Shown here one piece after another: positions 38,701-49,882 of a stretch of 64,000 bases of DNA (the stretch's first letter is position 1; each line of letters begins with the position of its first letter). The notes below the pieces were generated by a model that made no database searches, was not told the DNA's origin, and worked only from the letters and a program-made list of their open reading frames with translations. The position numbers were made by a program, and so were the translations under genes. This DNA comes from Ectocarpus siliculosus (taxonomy: Eukaryota; Sar; Phaeophyceae; Ectocarpales; Ectocarpaceae), in contig FN648720.1 of NCBI GenBank assembly GCA_000310025.1, positions 1 to 64,000 on the forward strand, given 5' to 3'.

Positions 38701-41700
38701 CAGGTCTTCCTGAAGGAAAAGGGCCAGGACATGCTCCGCTCGTGCATGCGGAACGTTTACCACCGCAAGGCCGCCCTCATCCAGGCGTGCGTCCGCGCGA
38801 TGCAGGGGTCGATGAAGCTCAAGGAGAAGAAGGCCGCCGCCATCGTCATCCATGCCGCCGCTCGCCGTTTCGTTCTCAGGAAACGCTACAGGAGCGTGCT
38901 GTCAAAGGTGGGTGGCGGGCAGAGGGGCCATTTCTTGCTCACCTGCGGCAAAGGATGGGATTCCAGGAGCGGGAGGTTTTGTTTTTTCTTGACGGAACTA
39001 GGCTGTGGCTGTGAATGGCTTAGAGAGTCTGGAGGCGTGAACTGTGGTTGGGAGTTGGGAGTTGTAGGCTGTTGCGGTGTTTGGTTCTGAGAGTCGGGCG
39101 ACGTCTAGCGCGGGGGTTGTGGTCGGGTGGAGGTGACGCCGGAAGGCGTGGTTGTTCCTCTGCCTCGATGCCATCACTACCTTAAGCTACATTTTGCTAT
39201 GCGCTTGATATTGGTGTTGGTTGCCCCGCCGCAGATGTTGCTGCTGAAGTCGTGTGTCTCGTCTCGTACTCGCTTGACTTGCTAATTCTTTGCTTCGCTT
39301 AACGCCCCGCCGCAGGTGTTGCTACTGCAGCGCTGGTACCGAAGCCGGATGATCCGGCATAAGTACAAGGGCTGCATCGCCTCGGCCGTTCTTATCCAGA
39401 AGCGGGTCCGCGGCATGCAGGCCCGGGAGTTCCGCCTGCTCCAAGAGGTTGCCGCGATCACCATCCAGAGGTGTGTAATCGCCGGTGTACGCTACAGCAG
39501 CCGTGGCGAGGATGTTTATCTTGGTTTTAGTAGGCGGTGGGGTTGGGGATAGGCCCTCTCTCTCTTTCATCGAATAAAAATATTTTCCTCTCGAAGGCGG
39601 TCAATACGAGAGGAGAGAAGGGAGGGGTGTGGCGTGGTTGCTGTTGTCGGAGTTTGTTGTTGTTGTTGTAGGAATTGTCGGAGGAACGGCAGCTGCGGGA
39701 GTGGTGACTACTAGACAATAGCATCACGTCGCGGTTTTCTGCACAAAACATTGGTCGAGATGCATTCCGCTCGCGCGGGCGAGCAGTGATCCGCTCAAGG
39801 AGAAACCTTTTTTTGTCACTGTTGATGTGAACGTCCCATGAGACCACTTACCGTATCCCAAACGGAAGATGCGAACCTTAAACGGAACCATGCGAACGCC
39901 CAAACCAGCGACGCTCGAGCCTCCTGTTAAGGTGTCCGGATTGCATTTGTCATCATCGCGCTCAACCTACTCACCCTTCCCGCGCTTGCTTTTGATCGGC
40001 TAAACAGGCACGCCCGCGGCATGGAGGGGAGAAGGTATGCCGGCCTGATGCTGATGGAGCTGTGGATGGAGGAGGAAGAGAACAAGAGGAAGGCCGAGGA
40101 GTTCAGGATAAGGAGGCAAGTTTTGTCACGTCATTGGGGTGAGGTAGTGAGTGGATGAGCGTATTGGGGCAGCCTAATCGTAAACATTTGGCCCCAAGTT
40201 GATGAAGGTACGACAGCAAAACTGATATCAACAACACCAGCGTCTAGCCGGGTCGCCCCGGTGTATCCCCGAGACCTTGTCGAGGTCAGGTCAGGGGTTC
40301 GAATCCCGGCGTAAGCGAGTTTTCTTGCAAAGTTCGTTTTTCTCTCGCTTCCGCTTCTGCTCTGGTAGTGGATAGCGCTAGTTCGTGTGTACACAGAGGG
40401 AAGAGAGTGCTGAACTCTTCTCCATTAAAATTCGAAGGCAAAGTACCGCAGGAGGGGAGGGTCGAGAGGGGCTCTTCTGTGTGACCACGGGTTGGAGTAA
40501 ACGGCACTGGTGTTGTGAGCGCTGATTTGAAGTAAAGACAAAGAAAAAGAAGAAAGAAGAAGAAAAAGCCGCACCCACTTGCGGTGGCCAACAAAAAATA
40601 GACCAAGACGTTGCTGGTGGTGCTATGTTGAGTTCCTACACTTTTCTCCGGTTGTCCTCTCCCTTTAGTTACTTCATCCCGCCATTCTTCTACCTCACGT
40701 CGGTACCCCCCCCCCACTGTCCAACCTTCTCTCTGCTACCCCCCCCAATCCATTTCACCTCTCTCTCTCTCTCTCTCTCTCTGTTGTATGGTTGTCCCCC
40801 TACCAGGGCGGCGGCCATAATCCGCTCCTGGGTGCGGCGGATGGTGCAGAAGTACGGCGTCAAGGCGCAAAGGGTGGCGGCCGCCCGGATCCAGCGGGCT
40901 TGGCTTCGCCGCGCTCGCAACCTCTGGCTGGAGGAGAGGGTGGGACGTGTCTTCGCCATCGCTCGGTCTGGAGATGTGGACGGGATGATGCGCGAGCTTC
41001 GGCACAACCCGGACGTGCTGTTCATGCGCGACAGGTGAGAAAGGGGGCGGGGTGAAAATGGGACGGAAGGGGGTGATAATGTGACGGGGGCGGGATATAA
41101 CGGGCGCAGGGTGATACGGGTGGTTGTCGGCAACGGACCGTGAGTGAAGGAATGAGCGACCTAAACGCCTTGGGTGTTTTCTGTAGGGTGTACACCTTGT
41201 ATGAGTGCCGTGTGTGTTGTTGTTGTTGTTGTTGTTGTGTGTGTTCTGTTGTCTTAAGTGTCACGCCCATGTACAGCCATTACCCCGAAGACGTCGAGCA
41301 CGCCTCCTACCTTCAGACCTTCACGGCGTTCCGCTTCCCACTCCGCCTCGTAATCGTATGCACGACACACACACACACACACACACACCATTTTTTCGAC
41401 GTCCCTCCGCCGTCCTTACCCTCTCCGCAATTTGTTCATGTTTCTGTCCAATAATATTTTGTTTACCTCATCCCCCTCCCCCGCGGGCAGGCACGACCGT
41501 TTCAAGACGCTGCTGCACCTCGCCGCGACCAGCGGCAGCACCTCCCTCCTGTCTCTGCTCGACCCCCTCCCCGAAGACGTCCTCGTTCTTGACAGCGACG
41601 GCTGCACCCCCCTGCACCACGCCGCCGCGTCTAGCAAGTACGACGTCGTCAAGTTCCTCGCCTCCAGAGCCAACGGGAGGGTGAGTCACGGTATGAGAAT

Positions 41701-44700
41701 AACAAGAGTTTGGTCCAAGGATGTTACAATATATATGTCGAAGGGGTGGTCTAGGTAAGGCGTGTCGTTGCCACGGTGCGGATGTATTTGTTTCCGGCAA
41801 CGCTGTTGAGGATGGGCAGAGGGTTGTTGGGCTACGCCCATTCGCTCTGCTTTTGTCTTTCGTTTTTTCGTCGACCTCTGCTGTTGGTTTGCTTTGAGGT
41901 GCGTGTTGCTTGCTCCCTGGAACTAGCTGCTGCTGCTGCGTGAGATGACGGGGTGGGCGTTGGGGTGTGTGGACGGAGACAGGGAGGCGTGGCTGTGCCG
42001 TGTGAATGTACCGTACGTCTTGTTTTTTTTTGTTGTTGTGATGTTTTTGAGTCTGTTGGCGCACTTTTTTGGTTCCCTGGTACTGCAGGTGCACGCTCCG
42101 GCGCGTATCAAGACGGACTCGGTGGACGCCTTCATGCAGGAGACGCGCGCCACGAAGCGCATTAGCATGCGAATCATCCAGGTTGGTTGTTTTCCACATG
42201 AAGCTCCGACGGCCGTATGACGTTTGTGGTTTTTACGTCTTGATGGCTCGTGTTCGCGAGACTCACTCGCCTTCCCCGTATCTCTAGTGTTGGGCGGTGG
42301 ACGAGCAGGATTTACGTTGTGTGTACTTGCGTTCTCTCCTCATGGCCCCATTACCTACCTTGTCTACCTTCTTTTATTGTTTCGCAAGAGACAGGGGGTG
42401 CCCGATTCGCGCCGTGTTGTCGCGACGGTTCGGAGCGCCGCGTCACCCGCGGTGGAAAGCAGCGACACGCTCCATCTTCATACGCATACTCCCCGTACCT
42501 GACTTTTCTGTTTTCTCTTGTGGTCGACTCCCTCGTGTGTGTGTGTGTATGCCTTTAGTAATAGCATCGACCGCGCTAACCGGCTGAATAATGAAATGAT
42601 TTCAGTATCAGTGCGGTTGAAAACGCAAAACACTTCTGAATTCCATTAACTGGGACCCCGTGTGTGTGTGTGTGACTTCGGGGGGGGGGGACGGGCGTGC
42701 GCTCACTCTGCAGGAGGCGCGCCAGAGGGCGGGGGTGACCACCGTGAGGACCGGGGGTGTGCTGGGGACGCTGGCGGGAGGCGCGGCGGCCGTTCGCGGC
42801 CTGGCTTCGAAGGCCATGGACACCTCTATGCCTGCCATGACGACCAGCAAGCCGGTGTTCCAGGTGGGCTTCTACTTAGCGTCTGCTGCAGCTGTTGTTG
42901 TGCTTGGGCGGGGGGAAGGGGGGGGTCGTCTTTGTTGTCGGCGTTTTGTTCTGCTAGGTGCTGTCGATAAAAGGTGGTGGTTCCTTGTTGTGAGCTGCTT
43001 GGTGTTGTTGATAAGTTGGTGTACCGTTTTTATGAATTGCTTGGTAACTTGTTTTGTGTTGTCGTGGTGTAGATTTTTAAGCTCATACTGCTGTGCAGTA
43101 GGTATTTTTTTGGGGCTCAAAAAGGTGATTGCGTGTTTTCCGTGCCTGCCGCTGGTGCGCCGATGCTTGCAGCTGCTTGACATTCTAGTGCTCACATCGA
43201 CTACGTTGCCTTATAATACCCCACTGCCTTTTGGGTTTGTTTGCAGAGCTGTCGGTGTTTTTTTCGCGGCGAAACGGCGTGGAGTGTTATTGTTTGTGTT
43301 GCCGTGGGTAATACAGGAAAACAGGTACACCTATTTTCGCACGATCTGTAGACTGGAAGCCGAGTGCCCGACCGCCTTAAGTTTCACTCGATTTTGTCTA
43401 TATACTCACTTGCTCCCTCCAACCGCTCCGCCGCCTCCGGGGTCTTGCGACTAACGCTGCACTGTCTTTCTTTGTCTTGATGATTGATGATTGCTGGTTA
43501 CTTGGTTGCGACACCAAAGGGTTTCCTGATGAAGAGGCGGGAGACGGGCAACTGGCAGAGGCGGTGGTGTGTTTTAACGGAGAGAGACATGGAATACTAC
43601 CACTCCCGTCAGGTATGATACGGTACATTTTAGTCCTTTTCTGTTTCCGTCTGGTTTCTAGAGTTGTTGGCTCCTTTGGGGTTGCTGGTAGAATAGCGTG
43701 CCTGTGCCCGGGGAAGGTGTCCGCGTCAGTTGCACCGCTACGGATACTGGGAGGTACTGAGCAGAAAACGGAGCGGATTTTGTGAAGTCAACAACGACAG
43801 CAACAATTTGCCACGGAAAGTGTCCCGTCTGTTGGAGCGGTACGGAGGCCTGAAGGTGCTGAGCTGAGATCAGAACGTGTTTTTTTAGTGGAGAACAGCC
43901 ACGTATTGTAGTACACATGCAACCTTTTTTCCGTTTTCAGTGGCAAGGAGACTCGCGTCTCTTCATTGGCCAGCCGGTTTATGTAGCGCGTTCGATGCTT
44001 TTTCTAAAAACACGCCGCACACACACACACACACACCCGACCAGGACCACGTGAAGGGCAAGCGGCCGGCCAAGAGCGTGTCCCTCGCTTCCGCCCTCCT
44101 CAAGAAGAGCGGCCCGCCGCCGGCCCTGCCCCCTCGGCCGGGCGCAGAGCCGAGCGGCGGCGGCGGCGGGATTGGTGTCGGTTCGCTCGGCCTCGGCCCC
44201 ACCAGCATCAGCGGCGGCTTCGGCAGCAACGGCAGCAGCGGGACCGGGGGCTTCGGCAGCAACGGCAGCAGCGGTGGGCCTAGGGCGGCGTTTCCCCCTG
44301 TGTCGCCCCGTGTGGGGCCGGGAGCGGCGGTTGGGGCCAAGGGGAGGGGAAAGGGGAAGTCGGCGCCTGACCTGGCTCACTGCTTCGAGCTGCACTCGGG
44401 GAAGCTGCTGGGGGACAAGCGCAACCGTGAGGGGCGTCTGTACTTCAAGGTGGGGAGGTGGTGTTTTTTTGTTGTTGTGTGGTGTTTGGCGGTCGCTCTC
44501 TTGGCATTGTTGTTGTCGTTGCATGCTGGTGGCGGTAGCTCGTCACTTGACTTGAGTTGGAAAACCCCTAGTCCCTTGGTAGAATTCAAGGAACATACAT
44601 GGTACACCACAGACGCGTGCCTTCCAAGAATGAAATCAGCCTACAGCAGTATTCCTGCGGAAATGGGTGTTTTCTCGTGTTTTCCGTTCAGGTGCTCTGC

Positions 44701-47700
44701 CTTTGAGTGGGGTACCTACAGTGCTAGTGCTGTCGTCATGGTGTGGTCCTATATTTGTAGGCCGATTGGCTTCAATGATTGCTCTCTTCGATCAGCGTAT
44801 TAGTTCTTTTTCTAGAGAATCCAAAGGATGTTCGTGGTTGGTGTGCCATACGCGTATTAGTAGGTGGAGATGTTTTTTTTTGCGTGACGGACGCACTGCA
44901 CTGTGTGACTTGTGTTACCAATGCGGTCATTTCTTTTATCTTCTTTTCTTTTTCTTGTCGTGACTGCTCGTTGTGCCGCTGTGCCACTCGTCAGGCGTTG
45001 AGCGAGGAGGAGCTGTACTCGTGGATGGTTCCTCTCAGGGTGCTGGTCGGCAGCCACAACTTGGTCCGGACCGGGGCCGCGGGTTCGATGTGCTACGTCG
45101 ACGTCGCCCGGAGGGTGGAGCTCGTCAACATGCGCAACAGGTCGGTCTACTGGATGCCGTTTGTCGTCCGACTGCCTCTCTTGCGGCGAGACTGCCAGAG
45201 AGTATAAACGGTTCTTTGATGAAACCGTTGTGTATTTGATGATGGCTGGCGTTACGTAGGGGGTGGTGTTTTTCGGGAGGGTTTTTCGTTGGTTTGTGGT
45301 CATGATGGCGGTGTCTGGACTCCCGCTGTGCGGTGTATCCAGTGTGTAAACATGCATGCCTCCATGGGTTCAGTTTGTCGTATCAGCTGTTTTTTTTCAT
45401 TGAAAGGCGCCTGTGCTCGGCACTGCTGCGCCATGGTGTTGGAGTTGATGCTACGGAGATGCTTGCTTTCGTCCCCCTGTCTCGCACATTAAGGCGCCGT
45501 GACGAGGGTTTCAATGCCACCGCCGTCTATGATGCATCTGTTCTGCCGCTGAACCAGAACATATTCCTCGGCTCTTTTTTTTTCCTTTCCGAACATTCGG
45601 TGCTTGACTGCAAAAAACCTGCGGTGCGGTGGTTTTCAGGGCGGGCGAGACGCCCCTGCACTACTCGGCGAAGGGCGAGGGCAAGGCGGAGAGGGACGCC
45701 ATTGGCAGGGTGCAGATCGCCACTTGGCTGGTGAGTCGGACCCCGGTCGCCCGACCATGAACCCATGTTTGTTCTGTGGTTCGGCGGCGTTGGGATTGCG
45801 GTTATACTTAAAATACGAAGTATGTGCTCTAGGTGTTTCTTTCCATCCGCACGCGCTCGATCGGCCTCCAGCTCAGCAGTGGGAGCGAGGGGTGTTTTGG
45901 GTCGACGTATCGTGTGACTGAAGCATTGCTTCGGTTGGGTTGCGTCGCAACTTTGGGGTGGTGCGACCGGGGTGTGAGTTGATCGTCGCGTGGGATGAGT
46001 CGCTTGTCGATACCGGTCGATCTACGACCAGACATGGCCGCAACCCTCGTTCTACTTTTCGTTCATTTCATATGTTTGGTGCTCCATCCTCCACCCCCGG
46101 CGCAAGACGTGACGCATGTCTCCCTTTGTTCATTCTACAGTAGTCACTCTCTGCTGCCATCAATACGTATATGGTAGTAACAAAGAGATGAAAGCATTCC
46201 CGGAATTGAATAGGCACACACGCACATGAATAATCCACTGATGTACATGCTGTGAAGCAACAATGTATTGATGGCGTCAATTGTGAAACGGAATGCAACA
46301 ATAAACAATTGCAGGTCGAGAACGGTTCGGAGGTGAACGCGGCAGACAAGGGCGGCTCGACCGCCCTCCACGTGGCCGTCCGTCGTGGACACGTCCCCCT
46401 CGCGGCTGCCCTAGTGAGGCGAGGCGGAGACCTTACCGTGGTGGACAGGCACGGCCGTAGCCCCCTGGAGCTTGTGAATCGCGACCAGGACGTGGAGGAC
46501 ATCGCCGTGGGGCACTTCAAGGCCGCGGAGAGGAGCCCGATGCTGGTGAGAGGGGGGGGGGGGTACTTTGTCCTGTTTTGCATGCCTTAGCAGCTACCAT
46601 ATTGTACGATTCGTAGTAATAGGGGGGGGGGGGAGGCTATTGCGTTTTTGTGCGCGTCGGGCGCACTCGTGCTGGCGAAGGGGTGTTTTTTTATGGGGTA
46701 CTGTACTCTCGTGTTTTGCGATGTCTTGGCTGCTATGTTAGACTATTCGGCTTTCTGTGGGGTGCGCTTTTCTTTGCGCGTTGGACGCAGCCATTCCATT
46801 TCTGCATGATGTGTACCCTGGGCAGCGAGGAACTCTTCGGGATTTCATCCACCGGGAGGCTGATGGGCGGGGCGGGGATCTAAATTTGGCGAGAGCGGTT
46901 TGAAAATCGTGTCGGTGGGGGGAGAGGGCGTGCCGCGTCAAAGATCCAGATGTTGTCGGTTCAAGGAAGGGTGTTTACGACGGGGAGAGGAAGCGCGTGG
47001 TTTTTGACGCTGTATGTACAACGCCGGCGTGACAGCTTAGCTTCGCCTCCAATTTCGCTTTGCAGTTGTTGGCACCCCCCGTTCGGCGACGTGTCGGTGA
47101 CTGCTGTGTCAAGGGAGGACGTCTGCTACTCTCTGAGGCGGACTGTCGTGTTTTTGTGTGTTGTGTTGACCCACTGCTGTCCCTACGAAGGCGGCCCGCC
47201 GCCCTCGAAGTGTGTCGCCGCTGCGGTACCCCCTCCGGGTGGTTTGCTTCTTGTCGTCGTGTCGTCATGTCGTGATGCGTCCACCCCTGCTGGGCGGCTG
47301 CTGTATCTTTGCCGCTACCTCCATTCGAGTTTTTTGCTCTCACCCGCTTGTTCTTGCTGCTGCCGCTGAGAAAGTTATAATATAGAAACCGTTGCTCAAT
47401 ATGTTTTTTTTTTTTTTTCGTGCTCCTGTTGTCCATCTTTCTGTTCCGGTTTGTTCCAAAGGCCCCTCCCGTGAAGCTGTCGTCGCTCACGTACCTGTCT
47501 TTCCACCTGGAGAGGCTGGTGATGCACAGCACGGCCGACCTCCAGTCGCCCTTCATCACTGTCTCCGTGCACGACTCGAGGGGACGCAGGGTGAGAGATG
47601 GAGCTGGTACTGCTGCTGCTGTACTGCCGTCGTTTTAGCTATATATAATAGCTGTCCATCACTGCTGTTGCGGAAGGGAAGTAGAGTGGAGTGAAGTACG

Positions 47701-49882
47701 GCGGCATCCTACCGTAAGCCCTTCCTTGTCGCCGCCCCTCCCCCTCTTTCCTTTCGCCGCCGCCTCCAACAACCCACAATTTCGCACCAACCAACACCGA
47801 CTACCAGAAACCACAAACACCGAAAGATCAATCGAAATTCCAACACCCACCCACCCGTCCAACATGAAACGGCAAAGATGGCGAAGAAAACACAAACAAA
47901 CCATCTCTGTATGTTTTTTTGAGCCCAATCGATACCAATCAACCCAATTCAACGCGGTGGTGGTTTCGCCAGGTGGAGGCCGCCCAGGACGCGAGCGCGC
48001 CGGTGGTCCGCCGCCCGAGCTACCTGTGGTGGTCCACCTCCTACCACATGCAGAACCCGGTCGAGAACCTCGAGCCCGGCACGCGGCTGGTGTTCACCGT
48101 GAAGGACCAGAGCACGGAGGTGGTGTCGACCGGGCGGCGGGGGGTCGCGGGGAGCGGGGACGTGCGGGAGCTGGGGTGGGGCATGATCCACGTGAACAAG
48201 AGCACCATGAGCTCCCAGGTGGGGGCGTGTTTTGGGTTGCTGGGGGAGGGGGAGGGGGGGGGGGCAAGTGGACGGGGATGGCGAGGGGGAGGGGCGACTC
48301 ACGTAAATTGTGAACGTGTCTTTGGTGTCCATTTGATGATGCCGTCTTCGAGAGACCGGGCATACATTTTTTTATTGCTTTTTGCGGGTGTGTGCGGTTA
48401 GCGGATGGTGTGCGTCGCGTCAGCGAGGTTGACCGTCAACTGAACCAAAATAGTGCACCGTGGACAAGTCATCATCATCGTATCTTTGACGCACGTTGTT
48501 GGGAGGCGGATCTGAGCGACGGTGTGCTGCTACGAGGCTATTTGGAATGAACGGATCATGTCGCGGAAGACGTGGCTCTATTGTTACTGCTGACTGGGAG
48601 GGAGCGAGGGTCTTTCTCTGCCGTGCTTTGTGCAGGGGGTTTATCGATAGTGGAGTGTTATACACTCCTTCACGTAGCAGATATCTTCTTGGCCTTGTCG
48701 GCATCAAGTTGCAAGATCACAAGTACCGGCCGAAGATCGACCGCCTGGTGCGGTGCTCGTGACGATTTTGCTCCCGCCACGTCGTATCCCTATTGAAATC
48801 CCGCACCCACCACGGTCTTACATATTCCAGTATTGCTTACTTTGCGTCGCTGCTGTTTGCTTTTCGGTGCTCATGAAAAACACAAGAAACACGCGTGCAC
48901 AAAGTGACCGTCTTTGAGATGGTTGTTCTTGGTCTTTTTCGAGCGTCATCTCCTTCCCCCCCGCCCTCGATGTTCGCAGGAGGTGAGCATGGAGATGTAC
49001 CAAGCCCCGGTGGATCTGTCGCAGAAGGCTCTCGTTCCCATCGATCTCTTCTTATCGGGTGAGTGAAAACACTTTGGTACATGGGAGAGATCTACACAGC
49101 TTGTTCGTAAATAATTGCATAGGGCGTCCCCGTTCATGCGTTTGGAGGCCCTCGTTTGAGGTAAGCTAGAGGTTAACTACGCGACGCTTGGTGTATAGAA
49201 TACATACTCTGCTGTTTCGGGAACAATGTCGTGCGCAGTTTTCTACCGTGGTGGTTCGTCCCCCGTTGCTGCAGCGGTTGAGCTATTGTGTGGGCTTCAC
49301 GGCGGAATCATTGGATGCCCTGGGCTGGGAATTTCACGGGCCGGTTGTACGTGGTTGTTGTCGGAGTGAGCGAGAGCGAAAGACACAGGGATACGATTCC
49401 GTGCACCTTTGTCGCCGCGTACGCCGGTGAAGTCACGTTGCCTCCGAGGCTGTAGTTGCAACTGCAGGCCTCGTCGAGGCGTGGCATGTGTTGATGTGTT
49501 GATCTCCTGCGGTTTTCTCGCCTTCGCCCTGCCAACGCCTTCTCGACCATCTCCATCCCTCTGTTTGGTGCTTTTCGAGCCGGTAACACTGTCACTCTCC
49601 CCCGACCTCCTATATTTGCATGGGGCTTGCCTCATTCGTGGTCCAGTAGTTGGTGTTATCCTGGCGATACTTGGTTCACGAAGTTGCCGCTGGCCAAAGA
49701 AGCTCTTGTATTCCATATCCCCTACCGGCACACTTGCTTCCGCACGTCCGTTGTCCTTACTTCGTCTATTTTCGGGCGATTCCTCTGCCTACGCGTCGCA
49801 CTGTCATGTATATTCCGCAGGCTACGTTACCCTGACAACCGCCCAAGTCGACATGGACGCCGCAGCAGCACGGCAGTCGTGA
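23721..49882 (+). CDS. Unconventional myosin: motor - IQ - ankyrin - PH - ankyrin - C2-like (34 exons, about 1,972 aa)
   Basis: Exons: 23721-23924, 25538-25699, 26983-27161, 27572-27914, 28458-28621, 29299-29543, 30039-30181, 30905-30997, 31642-32025, 32536-32638, 33129-33252, 33859-33997, 34750-34842, 35210-35342, 36108-36439, 36780-36964, 37280-37346, 37831-38046, 38704-38907, 39316-39470, 40008-40115, 40807-41034, 41491-41680, 42089-42181, 42714-42863, 43520-43612, 44045-44449, 44995-45140, 45640-45730, 46315-46545, 47462-47590, 47973-48218, 48980-49058, 49821-49882. The sum is 5,919 nt, in phase throughout, ending in TGA. Myosins move along actin using ATP; here P-loop, switch I, switch II and IQ motifs are all intact. 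One intron (after 40115) is GC-AG. The tail modules suggest binding to phosphoinositide membranes and partner proteins; cargo is unknown. The start is the first ATG of an exon ending in a good donor. Class assignment needs a tree. Confidence 0.93.
23925..25537 (+). other. Myosin intron 1, longest intron of the gene
   Basis: The intron is 1,613 bp with donor GTGAGT and acceptor CATCAG. It includes a small perfect hairpin (AACAGCAGT, five-base loop, ACTGCTGTT; 24443-24465). At 25,370-25,475 there is a cluster of degenerate CCAATCA/CCAGTCA-type short repeats with CACGC spacers. Long first introns often hold enhancers; that role is inferred. Confidence 0.6.
25538..38046 (+). other. Myosin motor domain block (exons 2-18)
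   Basis: An SH3-like start ([16 protein letters not shown], about residue 69) leads into [18 protein letters not shown]. The P-loop GESGAGKT is at about 340-347, switch [15 protein letters not shown] at 419-432, and switch II DIFGFE at 670-675, split by the intron after 32638. The relay region, the actin-binding block [14 protein letters not shown] (about 985-998) and a converter (about 1032-1103) follow. Three inserts stand out: a Gly-rich insert of about 115 aa on its own exon (27572-27914) before the P-loop, a long Ala/Gly loop 1 (29,330-29,460), and a Ser/Pro/Gly-rich loop-2 insert of about 110 aa on its own exon (36108-36439). The catalytic residues visible are intact. Confidence 0.92.
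31433..31641 (+). repeat. Decayed tandem copies of the exon-9 start in a myosin intron
   Basis: The real exon starts at 31642 with [13 protein letters not shown]. Two imperfect copies of its first about 45 bp lie upstream: at about 31433 ([13 protein letters not shown], preceded by a good TTTCCAG acceptor) and at about 31542. Copies 1 and 2 also share the intron sequence that follows (AATCCC...TTTA or CTTC). This is a tandem duplication across an intron-exon boundary. Confidence 0.75.
38136..38290. repeat. Two-copy tandem duplication in a myosin intron
   Basis: Two diverged units of about 75 bp share TTGGGGAGAGT, GGGAGGCGTGGG and a T/G-rich end. They lie between exons 38046 and 38704 and have no coding role. 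Confidence 0.6.
39224..39335. repeat. Duplicated 3' splice-site segment upstream of myosin exon 20
   Basis: GCCCCGCCGCAGATGTTGCT near 39,224 closely matches GCCCCGCCGCAGGTGTTGCT near 39,304, the true acceptor and exon start. Two usable-looking acceptors thus lie about 80 bp apart. Confidence 0.6.
40250..40330 (+). repeat. tRNA-like sequence, possible SINE fragment in a myosin intron
   Basis: GGTTCGAATCC (about 40304-40314) matches the RNA polymerase III B box exactly. A weak A-box-like TAGCCGGGTCGCCCCGG lies about 50 bp upstream. The T stem pairs poorly and I could not fold a full cloverleaf, so it is not called a tRNA gene. A tRNA-derived SINE remnant in the intron between exons 21 and 22 is the best reading. 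Confidence 0.35.
41491..49882 (+). other. Myosin tail: ankyrin repeats, split PH domain, ankyrin repeats, C2-like end (exons 23-34)
   Basis: The first ankyrin block is at about residues 1336-1398 ([30 protein letters not shown]). A PH domain starts with [19 protein letters not shown] (exon 43520-43612) and ends with [19 protein letters not shown] (across 44449/44995). Between them is a Gly/Ser-rich insert in exon 44045-44449. The second ankyrin block is at about 1694-1790 ([35 protein letters not shown]). The end (about 1802-1972) has a C2-like pattern: [37 protein letters not shown]. The last residues (ARQS) are not a canonical PDZ ligand. Confidence 0.82.
46546..46810. repeat. Tandem duplication inside the intron after myosin exon 30
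   Basis: A unit of about 135 bp is present twice in diverged form. Shared blocks are GGGGTACT, GTTTTGC, GCTGCTA/GCAGCTA, ACTATTCGG/ACGATTCG and a GTGCGCGTCGGGCGCA-like segment. Poly-G tracts head the first unit. Confidence 0.5.

Larger units (their letters stand above)
38704..41034 (+). other. IQ-motif neck of the myosin (exons 19-22)
   Basis: Seven IQ-like motifs follow the converter: [89 protein letters not shown] and [16 protein letters not shown] motifs bind calmodulin or light chains and form the lever arm. An acidic/basic helix ([16 protein letters not shown]) lies between the fifth and sixth motifs. The intron between 40115 and 40807 is of the GC-AG type. Confidence 0.88.

Noticed and set aside
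40250-40330. Functional tRNA gene
   Set aside because: Only the B box fits; the T stem has about three pairs and no cloverleaf could be drawn.
41260-41360. Extra myosin exon (frame [16 protein letters not shown])
   Set aside because: Exons 40807-41034 and 41491-41680 already join in phase into an ankyrin repeat, and no matching splice pair was seen.
49821-49882. PDZ-binding motif at the myosin C-terminus for the neighbouring PDZ protein
   Set aside because: The protein ends in ARQS, which lacks the hydrophobic last residue of a canonical ligand.
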